Below the pieces are notes generated by a model, which was not told the origin of the DNA, made no database searches, and was given only the letters and a program-made list of their open reading frames with translations. From Paenibacillus tritici (lineage in GTDB: Bacteria > Bacillota > Bacilli > Paenibacillales > Paenibacillaceae): 62,124 nt of DNA. The translations under genes were made by a program, and so were the position numbers. Shown piece after piece: positions 40,331 through 49,229 of this stretch; position 1 is the first letter of the stretch; each line of letters opens with the position of its first letter. The stretch lies in the NCBI RefSeq assembly GCF_013204885.1, contig NZ_JABMKX010000027.1, positions 1 through 62,124 on the forward strand, read 5' to 3'.

Positions 40331-41258
40331 TCCACCCTATCCGGCAGGCACTGTGATCACCGGCAAATGGCGGGGGAACCGTTATGTCGTGGAACGGGTG
40401 CTGGGGAAAGGGGCAAACGGAACCGTATATCTGGTACAGCGGGAAGGCCGGCGGGAGCGGTATGCCCTCAAGATCGGATACGATACGCTTGAGCTGCAAT
40501 CAGAGATTAACGTGCTGACCTCCCTGCAGTCCAGCCGTAAGCGCAATGAGCACCGCGCCCGCAAAGAATCGCCGTTGTCTTCTTACCTGCTGGAATCGGA
40601 CGACTTCAAGGATCGGGAGCATACTCCTTTTTATGTGATGCGTTATGTAGAAGGAAGACCGCTGCACCATTTCCTGTCCAGGAACGGTCCGTCCTGGCTG
40701 GGGCTGGTCGGGATGAAGCTTCTGGAGAAGCTGCAGATCCTGCATGAGTGCGGCTTCGTATTCGGCGATCTGAAGCCGGAGAATGTAATGGTATCCAGCT
40801 ACGGGGAAGCGGAGCTGATTGATTACGGCGGGGCAAGCCCCATCGGGCGCAGTGTGAAGCAGTTCACCGAATGGCATGACCGCGGGTTCTGGAATGCCGG
40901 CAGCCGGACAGGCGATCAGAACTATGATCTGTTTGCTTTTGCCGTCCTGTGCCTGCGGCTGCTTAATGAAGAAGGGTTGAAGGCCGCCGCCCAGCAGCTG
41001 CCGCAGACCAGAAGCATAGAGGAGCTGCTGAAGCTGGCCAGAGAGCTGCCGGACAAGAAGCTGTCTTCTTGGCTGTGCCTAGCGCTCAAAGGCGGGTTCC
41101 CCGGTACTGCGCAGGCTGCGGAGATTTGGAGAAGCCATATCTACAGGGGGCGGAAGTCGGTAAAAGAGACCATGGCAACCCCGCGCTGGCTCAAAAATGC
41201 CTTTGCGCTGTCTTTATTTCTGCTGGCCTTTACATTATACTGGGTATTCCGTTTCTGA
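40320..41258 (+). CDS. yabT: Hanks-type Ser/Thr protein kinase YabT
   Basis: The 312-residue kinase has the Gly loop G-K-G-A-N-G-T-V-Y, the ATP-lysine in Y-A-L-K, the catalytic loop F-G-D-L-K-P-E-N (the H-R of H-R-D is replaced, giving V-F-G-D) and D-Y-G in place of DFG. A C-terminal transmembrane segment (last about 20 residues) follows. B. subtilis YabT is a DNA-stimulated forespore kinase that phosphorylates RecA and AbrB. The start is uncertain: ATG 40320, or TTG 40311/GTG 40314 closer in spacing to GAAGGG. It overlaps yabS, so the pair is coupled. Confidence 0.9.
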   Translation: MSSNPPYPAGTVITGKWRGNRYVVERVLGKGANGTVYLVQREGRRERYALKIGYDTLELQSEINVLTSLQSSRKRNEHRARKESPLSSYLLESDDFKDREHTPFYVMRYVEGRPLHHFLSRNGPSWLGLVGMKLLEKLQILHECGFVFGDLKPENVMVSSYGEAELIDYGGASPIGRSVKQFTEWHDRGFWNAGSRTGDQNYDLFAFAVLCLRLLNEEGLKAAAQQLPQTRSIEELLKLARELPDKKLSSWLCLALKGGFPGTAQAAEIWRSHIYRGRKSVKETMATPRWLKNAFALSLFLLAFTLYWVFRF

Positions 41259-41332
41259 TATTGTACATAATCACCAAGATGCTGATATTCACAAGCAGGC
41301 CGTGCTAGGGATGGCAGGAAAGGAAGCCGCAT

Positions 41333-42775
41333 ATGGAGCACATGAAAGAACTGGTGGAATCCGTACTGGAGGCTGCGGCCGAATATGAGCTGTGGCAGCC
41401 CCATGACACCATTGTAGTCGCAGTTTCCGGAGGGCCGGACTCTGTGGCTCTTTTGCGTATTCTGCATGAGATATCCCTGACCCGGATGCCGCTGTCGCTG
41501 ATCTGCGCCCATGTCAATCATGGCTTCAGAGCAGAATCGGCAGAAGAAGCGGAGCTGGTCAGGGGCCTGGCGGCAAGCTTGGGAATCCCCTTCGAGCTGG
41601 CCGAATTCGATATTCCGTCCATCCTCAAGGAGAGCGGGCTTGGCCCGGAAGGGACAGCACGGGAGAAGCGCTACGGGTTCCTGATCGAAACCGCACATCG
41701 TTACAAGGCACGTTCTGTGGCGCTGGCCCATCATGCAGACGATCAGGCCGAGACGGTGCTTATGCGGCTGCTGCGGGGGAGCGGACCATCGGGCCTTGCG
41801 GGAATGCGCTGGAAACGGACTGAAAAAAAGGTGGAACTCATCCGCCCCTTCCTGCGTATTAACAAAACAGCTCTTGTCGGCCTATGCCAGAATGAAGGAT
41901 TTGCTTATGCGGAGGACGCGACCAACCTTCTGACGAAATATAAGCGGAATGCCATCAGGCTGGAAGTGCTGCCTATGCTGGAACAGCATAATCCGAGAGT
42001 GAAGCAATCGCTTCTGCAGCTGGCTGAAATTGCTTCGGCGGAAGATGAATATATGGAGGCGAATGCGGCAAAATGCTTTGATGAGCTGGTTTTCACCGAG
42101 CATGGAAAATACACCTTGAAGAGAGCTGCCTTTGCGGCCATACCCTCCGCTTTACAACGGCGTTTGATTAAACTAATATTAAATTATCTGTCGGCGGATT
42201 CATCATCCATGGATTTTCCCAAGATTGAAGCGGTGCGCCGGGGAACGCTGCAGGAATACCCTACCGTATGGACTTTGGACCTGGGTAGCGGTTACGTCTG
42301 CGTGCGGCAATACGATACTATTTTGTTCTCGTCCAAGCCCTTGATTCGGCAGGTGAGTTATACATACCGGCTGTCTTTGACTGAGCCCCGTATTAAGCTT
42401 GGGGAGATAGGAAAAGTTATGACGATGAGGATGCTTGCGAGAGAAGTCTTTTCTGCACAGGAGGAGGATTCCGGGAAAAGCTCTGCCTGGTTTGACGGCG
42501 ACGCTCTTGTTCTGCCGCTGACCATTCGTTCCCGATTGCCTGGAGATACCATAAGGGTTATGGGATTAAACGGAAGCAAAAAGGTAAAAGATATTTACAT
42601 TGATGATAAAATACCTTCTTCCGAACGCTCTGCAATTCCCCTCGTTTGTGATGGTTCGGGCAATATCATCTGGATTCCGGGCGTAAGACGCTCGATGCAT
42701 GCCGCAGTTGGGCGGCACACGGCCACTGTTCTGCTCCTGACCCTGGAGGATTTGAAGCAGGGTGAAGAATCGTAA
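41333..42775 (+). CDS. tilS: tRNA(Ile)-lysidine synthase
   Basis: The 480-residue enzyme converts C34 of the tRNA(Ile) CAU anticodon to lysidine. The PP-loop S-G-G-P-D-S is at 32-37. A central tRNA-binding linker and a C-terminal TilS domain (about 390-470) are present. GGAAAGGA precedes the ATG; a second ATG three codons on is also possible. The tilS-hpt-ftsH order is the conserved one. Confidence 0.95.
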   Translation: MEHMKELVESVLEAAAEYELWQPHDTIVVAVSGGPDSVALLRILHEISLTRMPLSLICAHVNHGFRAESAEEAELVRGLAASLGIPFELAEFDIPSILKESGLGPEGTAREKRYGFLIETAHRYKARSVALAHHADDQAETVLMRLLRGSGPSGLAGMRWKRTEKKVELIRPFLRINKTALVGLCQNEGFAYAEDATNLLTKYKRNAIRLEVLPMLEQHNPRVKQSLLQLAEIASAEDEYMEANAAKCFDELVFTEHGKYTLKRAAFAAIPSALQRRLIKLILNYLSADSSSMDFPKIEAVRRGTLQEYPTVWTLDLGSGYVCVRQYDTILFSSKPLIRQVSYTYRLSLTEPRIKLGEIGKVMTMRMLAREVFSAQEEDSGKSSAWFDGDALVLPLTIRSRLPGDTIRVMGLNGSKKVKDIYIDDKIPSSERSAIPLVCDGSGNIIWIPGVRRSMHAAVGRHTATVLLLTLEDLKQGEES

Positions 42776-42820
42776 TGGCCGAAGTAAGTCTTTCATAGTA
42801 TATCTTAGGAGGTTCGCAAG

Positions 42821-43360
42821 TTGCAGAATGATATTCAGGAAATCTTGATCAGCGAAGAAGAGATTCAACAAAGAATCAGGGAGCTTGGCGCCCAGCTGAG
42901 CAAGGAATATGCAGGCCGCACACCTTTAGTGATCTGTGTACTCAAAGGTGCGTTTATCTTTATGGCGGATCTGGTTAAAGTGATTACAGTACCCGTTGAA
43001 ATGGATTTCATGGCGGTATCCAGCTACGGCGGTACAACCAAATCATCCGGCGTAGTCAAAATCATCAAGGACCTGGACACATCGGTTGAAGGCCGTGATG
43101 TTCTGATTGTCGAGGATATTATCGACAGTGGCCTTACACTCAGCTATCTGATTGAGATGCTGCAGGGGCGGAATGCCGCTTCTGTCAACGTAGTCACTCT
43201 GTTCGACAAGCCTTCAGGCCGCGCAGTCAATCTTGAAGCCGAATACACCGGCTTTGTGATTCCTGATGCATTCCTCGTAGGCTATGGACTGGACTATGCC
43301 GAGCTGTACCGGAACCTACCTTATGTCGGTGTACTGAAGCCTGAGATTTATACCAAATGA
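42821..43360 (+). CDS. hpt: hypoxanthine-guanine phosphoribosyltransferase
   Basis: The 179-residue salvage enzyme makes IMP/GMP from hypoxanthine/guanine and PRPP. It has L-K-G-A-F-I-F near 40 and the PRPP loop V-E-D-I-I-D-S-G-L-T-L. The TTG start has a strong TTAGGAGG site. In B. subtilis HprT also interacts with FtsH/TilS, matching this neighbourhood. Confidence 0.96.
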   Translation: MQNDIQEILISEEEIQQRIRELGAQLSKEYAGRTPLVICVLKGAFIFMADLVKVITVPVEMDFMAVSSYGGTTKSSGVVKIIKDLDTSVEGRDVLIVEDIIDSGLTLSYLIEMLQGRNAASVNVVTLFDKPSGRAVNLEAEYTGFVIPDAFLVGYGLDYAELYRNLPYVGVLKPEIYTK

Positions 43361-43412
43361 ATGAATCGACAGCCTTAGATCCACGGATCACTTTTCTGGA
43401 TTTCCTGACAAT

Positions 43413-43442
43413 TTGAGGAGTCCGGTCAGGCTATGGTACAAT
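43413..43442 (+). promoter_or_regulatory. SigA extended -10 promoter of ftsH
   Basis: TTGAGG, 18 bp, TACAAT preceded by TGG (extended -10). A CCTGAC (43404-43409)/GTCAGG (43425-43430) inverted repeat spans the -35 and could be an operator. Confidence 0.6.
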
Positions 43443-43471
43443 AACTTGAGCGTTGCGAGAGGAGGTAGGGG

Positions 43472-45517
43472 ATGAATCGGTTCATCCGTAATTCTGGTTT
43501 TTATTTGATTTTATTTTTAGTCGTGGTGGGTATAGTCCAATTTGTAAGCAATGGCAATGAATCCGCCGATTTCCCTAGATATGACGAGTTACGGCAGGAG
43601 ATCAAGGACAACAATGTGAAGAGCATGACGGTTCAGTTTGAGGGGAATGCATTTCTGGTTACAGGCGAATATAGAGAGCTGCCACCCGAGACTAAATCGA
43701 AGAATTTCTCCACTTATGTTCCTCCTACAGACGCGGCCCTCGATGAACTTATAAAAGCCAGCGAGGACAACGGCGTCGAACTATCGCAGAAGAAGATGGA
43801 AGGCGACAGCATCTGGCTGACATTCCTGTCTTCCATGATTCCACTGGTTATTATGTTCATCCTGTTCTTCTTCCTGTTCAATAATGCCCAGGGCGGCGGC
43901 GGCAAGGTTATGAACTTCGGCAAGAGCAAGGCCCGGCTATATAATGAAGAGAAGAAGAAGATCAGCTTCGAGGATGTTGCAGGAGCTGACGAAGAGAAGC
44001 AAGAGCTGGTGGAGGTCGTTGAATTCCTCAAGGACCCGCGTAAATTCGCAGCTGTTGGTGCACGTATTCCTAAAGGGGTACTCCTTGTGGGCCCTCCGGG
44101 AACAGGTAAAACCTTGCTCGCCCGTGCAGTTGCAGGTGAGGCAGGTGTTCCATTCTTCAGCATCTCCGGTTCTGACTTCGTGGAAATGTTCGTCGGTGTC
44201 GGCGCATCCCGCGTACGTGACCTGTTTGAGAATGCGAAGAAGAATGCACCTTGTATCATCTTTATCGACGAAATCGATGCTGTCGGACGTCAGCGCGGCG
44301 CAGGACTTGGCGGCGGACATGACGAACGTGAACAGACGCTTAACCAATTGCTCGTTGAAATGGACGGCTTTGGCGGCAACGAAGGTATTATCATTGTCGC
44401 GGCTACCAACCGCGCAGACATATTAGACCCGGCGTTACTCCGTCCAGGCCGTTTCGACCGTCAGATTACGGTTGACCGTCCGGATGTGAAGGGCCGTGAA
44501 GCTGTACTGAAGGTTCACTCCCGCAACAAACCGCTGACCAAGGATGTTAGGCTTGACGTTATCGCCAAGCGTACCACCGGCTTCACCGGTGCGGATCTGG
44601 AGAACCTGCTGAACGAAGCAGCGCTGCTTGCTGCACGCCGTAACCGCAAGGACATTACGATGCGTGAAGTCGATGAAGCGATTGACCGTGTCATCGTCGG
44701 TACAGAGAAGCGCAGCCGCGTAATCAGCGACCGCGAGAAGCGTATTGTCGCTTACCACGAAGCAGGTCATACCATTGCCGGCTACTTCCTGGAACATGCC
44801 GATATGGTGCATAAGGTTACTATTATCCCGCGCGGCCGCGCCGGCGGATATGTCATTATGCTTCCTAAGGAAGACCGTATGATCGTTACCAAGCAGGAAC
44901 TTCTGGATAAGGTTACCGGATTGCTTGGCGGACGTGTTGCTGAAGAACTGTTCATTGGCGAAATCGGCACGGGTGCATATAGTGACTTCCAGCAGGCTAC
45001 GCGTATTGTACGTGCGATGATTATGGAATATGGAATGAGCGATAAGCTTGGACCCTTGCAGTTCGGTGCAACCCAAGGACAGGTCTTCCTGGGCCGTGAT
45101 ATCGGACATGAACAGAACTACAGTGATTCCATCGCTTACGAGATTGACCAGGAAATGCAGAACCTTATCCGCAGCAGCTATGAACGCTGCAGAGAGCTGC
45201 TGACCAAATATTCCAAAGAAATGCACTTAATCGCGAACACCCTGCTTGAGAAGGAGACGCTGGAGCTTGATCAGATCAGAGAATTGATTGAGCAGGGCTA
45301 CCTGAGCGAGGATGGCAAGACGGAGGATGGCGAAGCTGTAGCGCATGAAGCAGGCGAGCCTGTAATCGACTCCATCGGTGATGTGCGTGTGCGGATTCAA
45401 GGCAAGACAGATGAGGAATCCCCATTAGATCTGTCGAAGGATATTCCGAATAAGCCGGAGCCTGAAGAAGGTAACGGACCGGATGACGGGAATAAGGGCG
45501 GCGGAAGCCTGACTTAG
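43472..45517 (+). CDS. ftsH: ATP-dependent zinc metalloprotease FtsH
   Basis: The 681-residue membrane AAA+ protease has two N-terminal transmembrane segments (about 9-27 and 117-137) flanking an extracytoplasmic domain. Walker A is G-P-P-G-T-G-K-T (207-214), Walker B F-I-D-E-I-D-A (264-270), and the zinc site H429-E-A-G-H433. It degrades membrane and regulatory proteins and affects sporulation through Spo0E-type targets. The C-terminal 65 residues are acidic and Gly/Pro-rich. GAGGAGG precedes the ATG. Confidence 0.97.
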   Translation: MNRFIRNSGFYLILFLVVVGIVQFVSNGNESADFPRYDELRQEIKDNNVKSMTVQFEGNAFLVTGEYRELPPETKSKNFSTYVPPTDAALDELIKASEDNGVELSQKKMEGDSIWLTFLSSMIPLVIMFILFFFLFNNAQGGGGKVMNFGKSKARLYNEEKKKISFEDVAGADEEKQELVEVVEFLKDPRKFAAVGARIPKGVLLVGPPGTGKTLLARAVAGEAGVPFFSISGSDFVEMFVGVGASRVRDLFENAKKNAPCIIFIDEIDAVGRQRGAGLGGGHDEREQTLNQLLVEMDGFGGNEGIIIVAATNRADILDPALLRPGRFDRQITVDRPDVKGREAVLKVHSRNKPLTKDVRLDVIAKRTTGFTGADLENLLNEAALLAARRNRKDITMREVDEAIDRVIVGTEKRSRVISDREKRIVAYHEAGHTIAGYFLEHADMVHKVTIIPRGRAGGYVIMLPKEDRMIVTKQELLDKVTGLLGGRVAEELFIGEIGTGAYSDFQQATRIVRAMIMEYGMSDKLGPLQFGATQGQVFLGRDIGHEQNYSDSIAYEIDQEMQNLIRSSYERCRELLTKYSKEMHLIANTLLEKETLELDQIRELIEQGYLSEDGKTEDGEAVAHEAGEPVIDSIGDVRVRIQGKTDEESPLDLSKDIPNKPEPEEGNGPDDGNKGGGSLT

Positions 45518-45543
45518 GCCTTGTAACAGGATACGTTGTAATG

Positions 45544-45581
45544 TAGTCCGGAGAACCATTGGTTCTCCGGACTTTTCTTTT
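45544..45581 (+). terminator. Rho-independent terminator after ftsH
   Basis: AGTCCGGAGAACC-ATT-GGTTCTCCGGACT is a perfect 13-bp stem, followed by TTTCTTTTC. Confidence 0.93.
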
Positions 45582-45635
45582 CTGCTATGCGGGGTGCAGG
45601 GGGCATGGCATGAGAATTTCACCCGTCCGGTTACA

Positions 45636-45664
45636 TTGACAGGGGGTGGAACGTTGTGTACATT
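45636..45664 (+). promoter_or_regulatory. SigA promoter of the nad operon
   Basis: Perfect TTGACA, exactly 17 bp, TACATT (4 of 6). It gives a leader of about 95 bases that contains the nadA inverted repeats. Confidence 0.7.
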
Positions 45665-45704
45665 AGTGAATAAATATTAAATAATATCATTTAATAGGAT
45701 GCTG

Positions 45705-45760
45705 AATATAAGGATGATTCATAAAGTGCAACATATAGATCCTTATATTTGAACATAAGG
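45705..45760 (+). promoter_or_regulatory. competing inverted repeats in the nadA leader
   Basis: AATATAAGGAT (45705-45715) and ATCCTTATATT (45739-45749) are perfect 11-bp complements. The right arm's CCTTAT (45741-45746) can instead pair with ATAAGG (45755-45760), which is part of the nadA ribosome binding site. This could be a repressor operator (for example a NiaR-type NAD regulator) or an RNA switch that hides the ribosome binding site. Confidence 0.55.
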
Positions 45761-45766
45761 GGGAGA

Positions 45767-46711
45767 ATGACCGTGGAAGCTCTGGCGCTTGAGCGCAAAC
45801 AGGAACAGAATCGTGAACTTCGTGTGCGCCTTGAACAGCTCAAAAAAGAACGGAATGCAATTATTCTGGCTCATTATTATCAGCGTGATGAAATTCAGGA
45901 AGTGGCGGATTTCCGGGGGGACTCTTTTTTGCTGGCCCAAAAGGCTGCGGAGACAGAGGCCGATGTGATCGTATTCTGTGGCGTTCATTTCATGGGGGAA
46001 AGTGCCAAGATTCTTGCGCCGAACAAGACGGTTCTTATTCCCGATGAACGCGCCGGTTGTCCGATGGCGGACATGGTTAATGTGGATGGCCTGCGCAAGC
46101 TAAAGGCTCAGCATCCGAATGCCAAAGTAGTTACTTATATCAATTCTTCGGCAGAGATCAAGGCGGAGACTGATATTTGCTGCACCTCGGCCAATGCGGT
46201 TAAAGTGATCGAATCCCTCGATGCAGAAGAAATCATCTGGGTACCCGATAAGAATCTGGGCCAATATGTTCAGGACCAGACCGGCAAGAAGATGATTATC
46301 TGGGAAGGGTATTGTAATACTCATGACATGCTCACCGTCAAGGATGTTATGGAGATGAAGGCCAAGTATCCGGAAGCGGAATTTGTAGTTCATCCGGAGT
46401 GCCGCCCGGAAGTGGTGGCCATGGGTGATTATGTAGGCAGCACAACCTCGATTCTAGAATATTGCCGGAAATCGGACCGCCGGCAGTTTATTGTGGGCAC
46501 AGAGGATGGAACCGGGTACCAGCTCCGTTTGGACAGTCCGGATAAAGAATTTCATTTTGCCACCAAGTTCCTGGTTTGCCCTAATATGAAAGTGAATAAT
46601 CTGAAGAAGCTGGTAAAATGCCTGGAGACGATGAAGCCGCAGATCTATGTACCGCCTGCAGTCGCCGACAAAGCCAGAACATCCCTAGAGCGCATGCTAC
46701 AAGTCCGGTAG
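45767..46711 (+). CDS. nadA: quinolinate synthase
   Basis: The 314-residue enzyme condenses iminoaspartate with dihydroxyacetone phosphate to quinolinate using a [4Fe-4S] cluster. The three likely cluster ligands are in A-G-C98-P-M, P-E-C212-R-P-E and V-C271-P-N-M. ATG at 45767 is listed; GTG at 45773 has better spacing to AAGGGGG, so the start is uncertain by two codons. It heads nadABC; in B. subtilis the nad genes lie elsewhere with nifS. Confidence 0.95.
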   Translation: MTVEALALERKQEQNRELRVRLEQLKKERNAIILAHYYQRDEIQEVADFRGDSFLLAQKAAETEADVIVFCGVHFMGESAKILAPNKTVLIPDERAGCPMADMVNVDGLRKLKAQHPNAKVVTYINSSAEIKAETDICCTSANAVKVIESLDAEEIIWVPDKNLGQYVQDQTGKKMIIWEGYCNTHDMLTVKDVMEMKAKYPEAEFVVHPECRPEVVAMGDYVGSTTSILEYCRKSDRRQFIVGTEDGTGYQLRLDSPDKEFHFATKFLVCPNMKVNNLKKLVKCLETMKPQIYVPPAVADKARTSLERMLQVR

Positions 46712-46750
46712 CATGCGCTACTCTTTCGTTGAAACAGGTGAAAAGCGGTC

Positions 46751-48367
46751 ATGATTCCACAGTATTTGGTTGATTTCGATCTTCAGGATCTCCCTGTAGT
46801 TAAGACAGACTGCCTCGTAATTGGTTCAGGCATTGCCGGATTGTTCACAGCGATCAAGGCCAGCGAGGACCGGAAGGTTATTATGATTACGAAGAAGACC
46901 GTAATGGAGAGTAACACGCGGTATGCCCAGGGCGGGATTGCTGCGGTCTTCTCAGAGGAGGATTCTCCGGTGTATCACCGCCAGGATACCCTGATGGCCG
47001 GAGCAGGGCTGAATTCCTCTGCGGCGGTTGATGTCCTGGTCAATGAAGGACCCGAGGGTGTCCGCGAACTGATCCGGCTCGGCACTATATTCGATAAAGA
47101 GAATGGCGAGCTGGCTTTAACCCAAGAGGGTGCGCATAGCCACCGCCGTATTTTACATGCAAACGGGGATGCTACAGGATATGAGATTGTCCGTGCCTTG
47201 GCCGAGCAGGCTGCTCAGCATGAGAATATTGAGACCTGGGATGACCATTATGTGATTGACCTGATCACTGAAGGCGGAGTCTGTGTAGGAGCGCTGGTAC
47301 AGCGGCCTGGCGGCGGGCGCTTGTTCCTGCAGGCGGGTGCAACCGTTCTGTGCTCCGGCGGAGCAGGACAGCTGTATCGTTACACCACCAACCCTGAAGT
47401 GGCTACCGGAGATGGCGTAGCCATTGCCTACCGTGCCGGTGCCGATATCCGGGATATGGAATTCATTCAGTTTCATCCGACAGCTCTAAGCTATCCTGGC
47501 GCTCCGCGCTTTCTGATCTCGGAGGCTGTGCGGGGAGAAGGGGCCGTGCTGCGCAATATTAATGGTGAGCGCTTCATGGAGCGTTACCACGAGCTGCTGG
47601 AGCTGGCGCCGCGGGATATTGTTGCCCGTGCCATCGTCAGCGAGATGGAATTGACGAAGTCCACCTTTGTCTATCTTGATATTACGCATGAATCAGCGGA
47701 TATGGTGAAACACCGCTTCCCGACCATTTATGAGACCTGTATGAGTTATGGACTGGATATTACAAGTGACTGGATTCCGGTGGCTCCTGCTGCGCATTAT
47801 ATGATGGGGGGCGTGAAGACGGATCTGAACGGGGAAAGTACCGTGTCCCGCCTGTTCGCCTGCGGTGAGGTATCGTCTACTGGAGTGCAGGGGGCCAACC
47901 GGCTGGCCAGTAATTCACTGTCGGAAGCGATTGTGTTCGGCCGCCGGATTATTGAACGGATCCGCCAGCTTCCGCCTCTGGAACAGGGTACAGTATCCGT
48001 AGCCTATAATCAGGGAAGGCTGGAATCGCCGACACAGGCTATTGTAGAGCGGCGGCTGAAGCTCCAGAAGGTTATGGTGCGTTACGCCGGATTGCGGCGG
48101 AATCGGGACATGCTGACCAAAGGCCTCGATGAGTTGAAACGCCAGCTGCCGATTTTTAATGCGGTGCTGACAAGACGGGAAGAATACGAGTTCGCCAATA
48201 TGCTGACATGTTGTCTGCTGATCACTGAATCGGCCCTGGCACGGGAGGAGAGCCGTGGTGCGCATTACCGTGAGGATTATCCGCTGCGTAGTGACTCACA
48301 GTGGCAGAAGCATCTGCTCCAGATTCGCGAACTTGGAATAGTGGAGGAATTAAGTGATGATGTTTAA
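46751..48367 (+). CDS. nadB: L-aspartate oxidase
   Basis: The 538-residue flavoenzyme oxidises L-aspartate to iminoaspartate, the first step of de novo NAD synthesis. The FAD-binding G25-S-G-I-A-G30, the T-R-Y-A-Q-G-G-I-A-A block and the catalytic H-P-T-A and G-E-x-x-S-T-G-V-Q-G-A-N-R-L-A-S-N-S segments of the succinate dehydrogenase/fumarate reductase family are present. It overlaps the start of nadC. Confidence 0.96.
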   Translation: MIPQYLVDFDLQDLPVVKTDCLVIGSGIAGLFTAIKASEDRKVIMITKKTVMESNTRYAQGGIAAVFSEEDSPVYHRQDTLMAGAGLNSSAAVDVLVNEGPEGVRELIRLGTIFDKENGELALTQEGAHSHRRILHANGDATGYEIVRALAEQAAQHENIETWDDHYVIDLITEGGVCVGALVQRPGGGRLFLQAGATVLCSGGAGQLYRYTTNPEVATGDGVAIAYRAGADIRDMEFIQFHPTALSYPGAPRFLISEAVRGEGAVLRNINGERFMERYHELLELAPRDIVARAIVSEMELTKSTFVYLDITHESADMVKHRFPTIYETCMSYGLDITSDWIPVAPAAHYMMGGVKTDLNGESTVSRLFACGEVSSTGVQGANRLASNSLSEAIVFGRRIIERIRQLPPLEQGTVSVAYNQGRLESPTQAIVERRLKLQKVMVRYAGLRRNRDMLTKGLDELKRQLPIFNAVLTRREEYEFANMLTCCLLITESALAREESRGAHYREDYPLRSDSQWQKHLLQIRELGIVEELSDDV

Positions 48368-49229
48368 CGGGTATAATGAAGAGCTGCTTCAGGCTATTAA
48401 GGGCTGGCTGCAGGAGGATGTCGGGTCGGGAGATATTACTACCCGCACAACCATACCGGCAGGACATGAGTCGAAGGGAATTATCCATGCCAAAGAGGAT
48501 GGGATTATTTGTGGAATTCCCGTGGCTGAGCTGGTGTTCGAAGTAGTTGATCCTACGCTTGAATTCACGGCTCTGGTGCAGGAAGGACAACATGTGTCCA
48601 GGGGAACAGTGATTGCTGAGGTAGAGGGAAGCACCCATGCCATTCTTACCGGCGAACGGCTTGCACTGAATTTGATGCAGCGGTTATCCGGTGTGGCGTC
48701 ACGCACGGCTTCTTTTGTAGAACAGCTTCAGGGACTGAGCGCACGCCTGGTGGATACCCGCAAGACCACGCCGGGCCACCGCATGCTGGAGAAATATGCT
48801 GTCCGCATAGGCGGCGGAGCCAACCACCGTTACGGCCTGTATGATGCGGTAATGATTAAGGATAATCATATCAAGGGGGCTGGAGGCATCCGTCAGGCGG
48901 TAGGGCGTGCCCGTGCCAACATTCCTCACACTATGACGATTGAAGTGGAGACGGAGAGTCTGGAGCAGGTAGAGGAAGCGCTTGCTGCCGGAGCGGACAT
49001 CATTATGCTGGACAACATGTCCCCCGAGCTGATGAAGGAAGCCGTGAGAAGAATCAGAACCAAAGCGAAGCATGTCAAAATCGAGGCCTCCGGCAATGTA
49101 TCGCTGGAAACGGTCCGGGGCATTGCAGAATCAGGCGTAGATGTCATTTCCGTAGGACGGCTTACCTATTCCTTCGCGAGTCTCGATATTAGTCTCGATC
49201 TGAACGGCAAGAAGGAGGAAACCCTCTGA
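48357..49229 (+). CDS. nadC: nicotinate-nucleotide pyrophosphorylase (carboxylating)
   Basis: The 290-residue quinolinate phosphoribosyltransferase makes nicotinate mononucleotide. R-K-T-T-P-G-H-R, H-x-R-Y-G-L-Y-D-A, I-K-D-N-H and E-V-E are present. ATG at 48357 is favoured because GGAGG lies nine bases before it; GTG 48354 and ATG 48360 are alternatives. It overlaps nadB by 11 bases and its stop (TGATG) overlaps coaX by one base. Confidence 0.95.
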   Translation: MMFNGYNEELLQAIKGWLQEDVGSGDITTRTTIPAGHESKGIIHAKEDGIICGIPVAELVFEVVDPTLEFTALVQEGQHVSRGTVIAEVEGSTHAILTGERLALNLMQRLSGVASRTASFVEQLQGLSARLVDTRKTTPGHRMLEKYAVRIGGGANHRYGLYDAVMIKDNHIKGAGGIRQAVGRARANIPHTMTIEVETESLEQVEEALAAGADIIMLDNMSPELMKEAVRRIRTKAKHVKIEASGNVSLETVRGIAESGVDVISVGRLTYSFASLDISLDLNGKKEETL

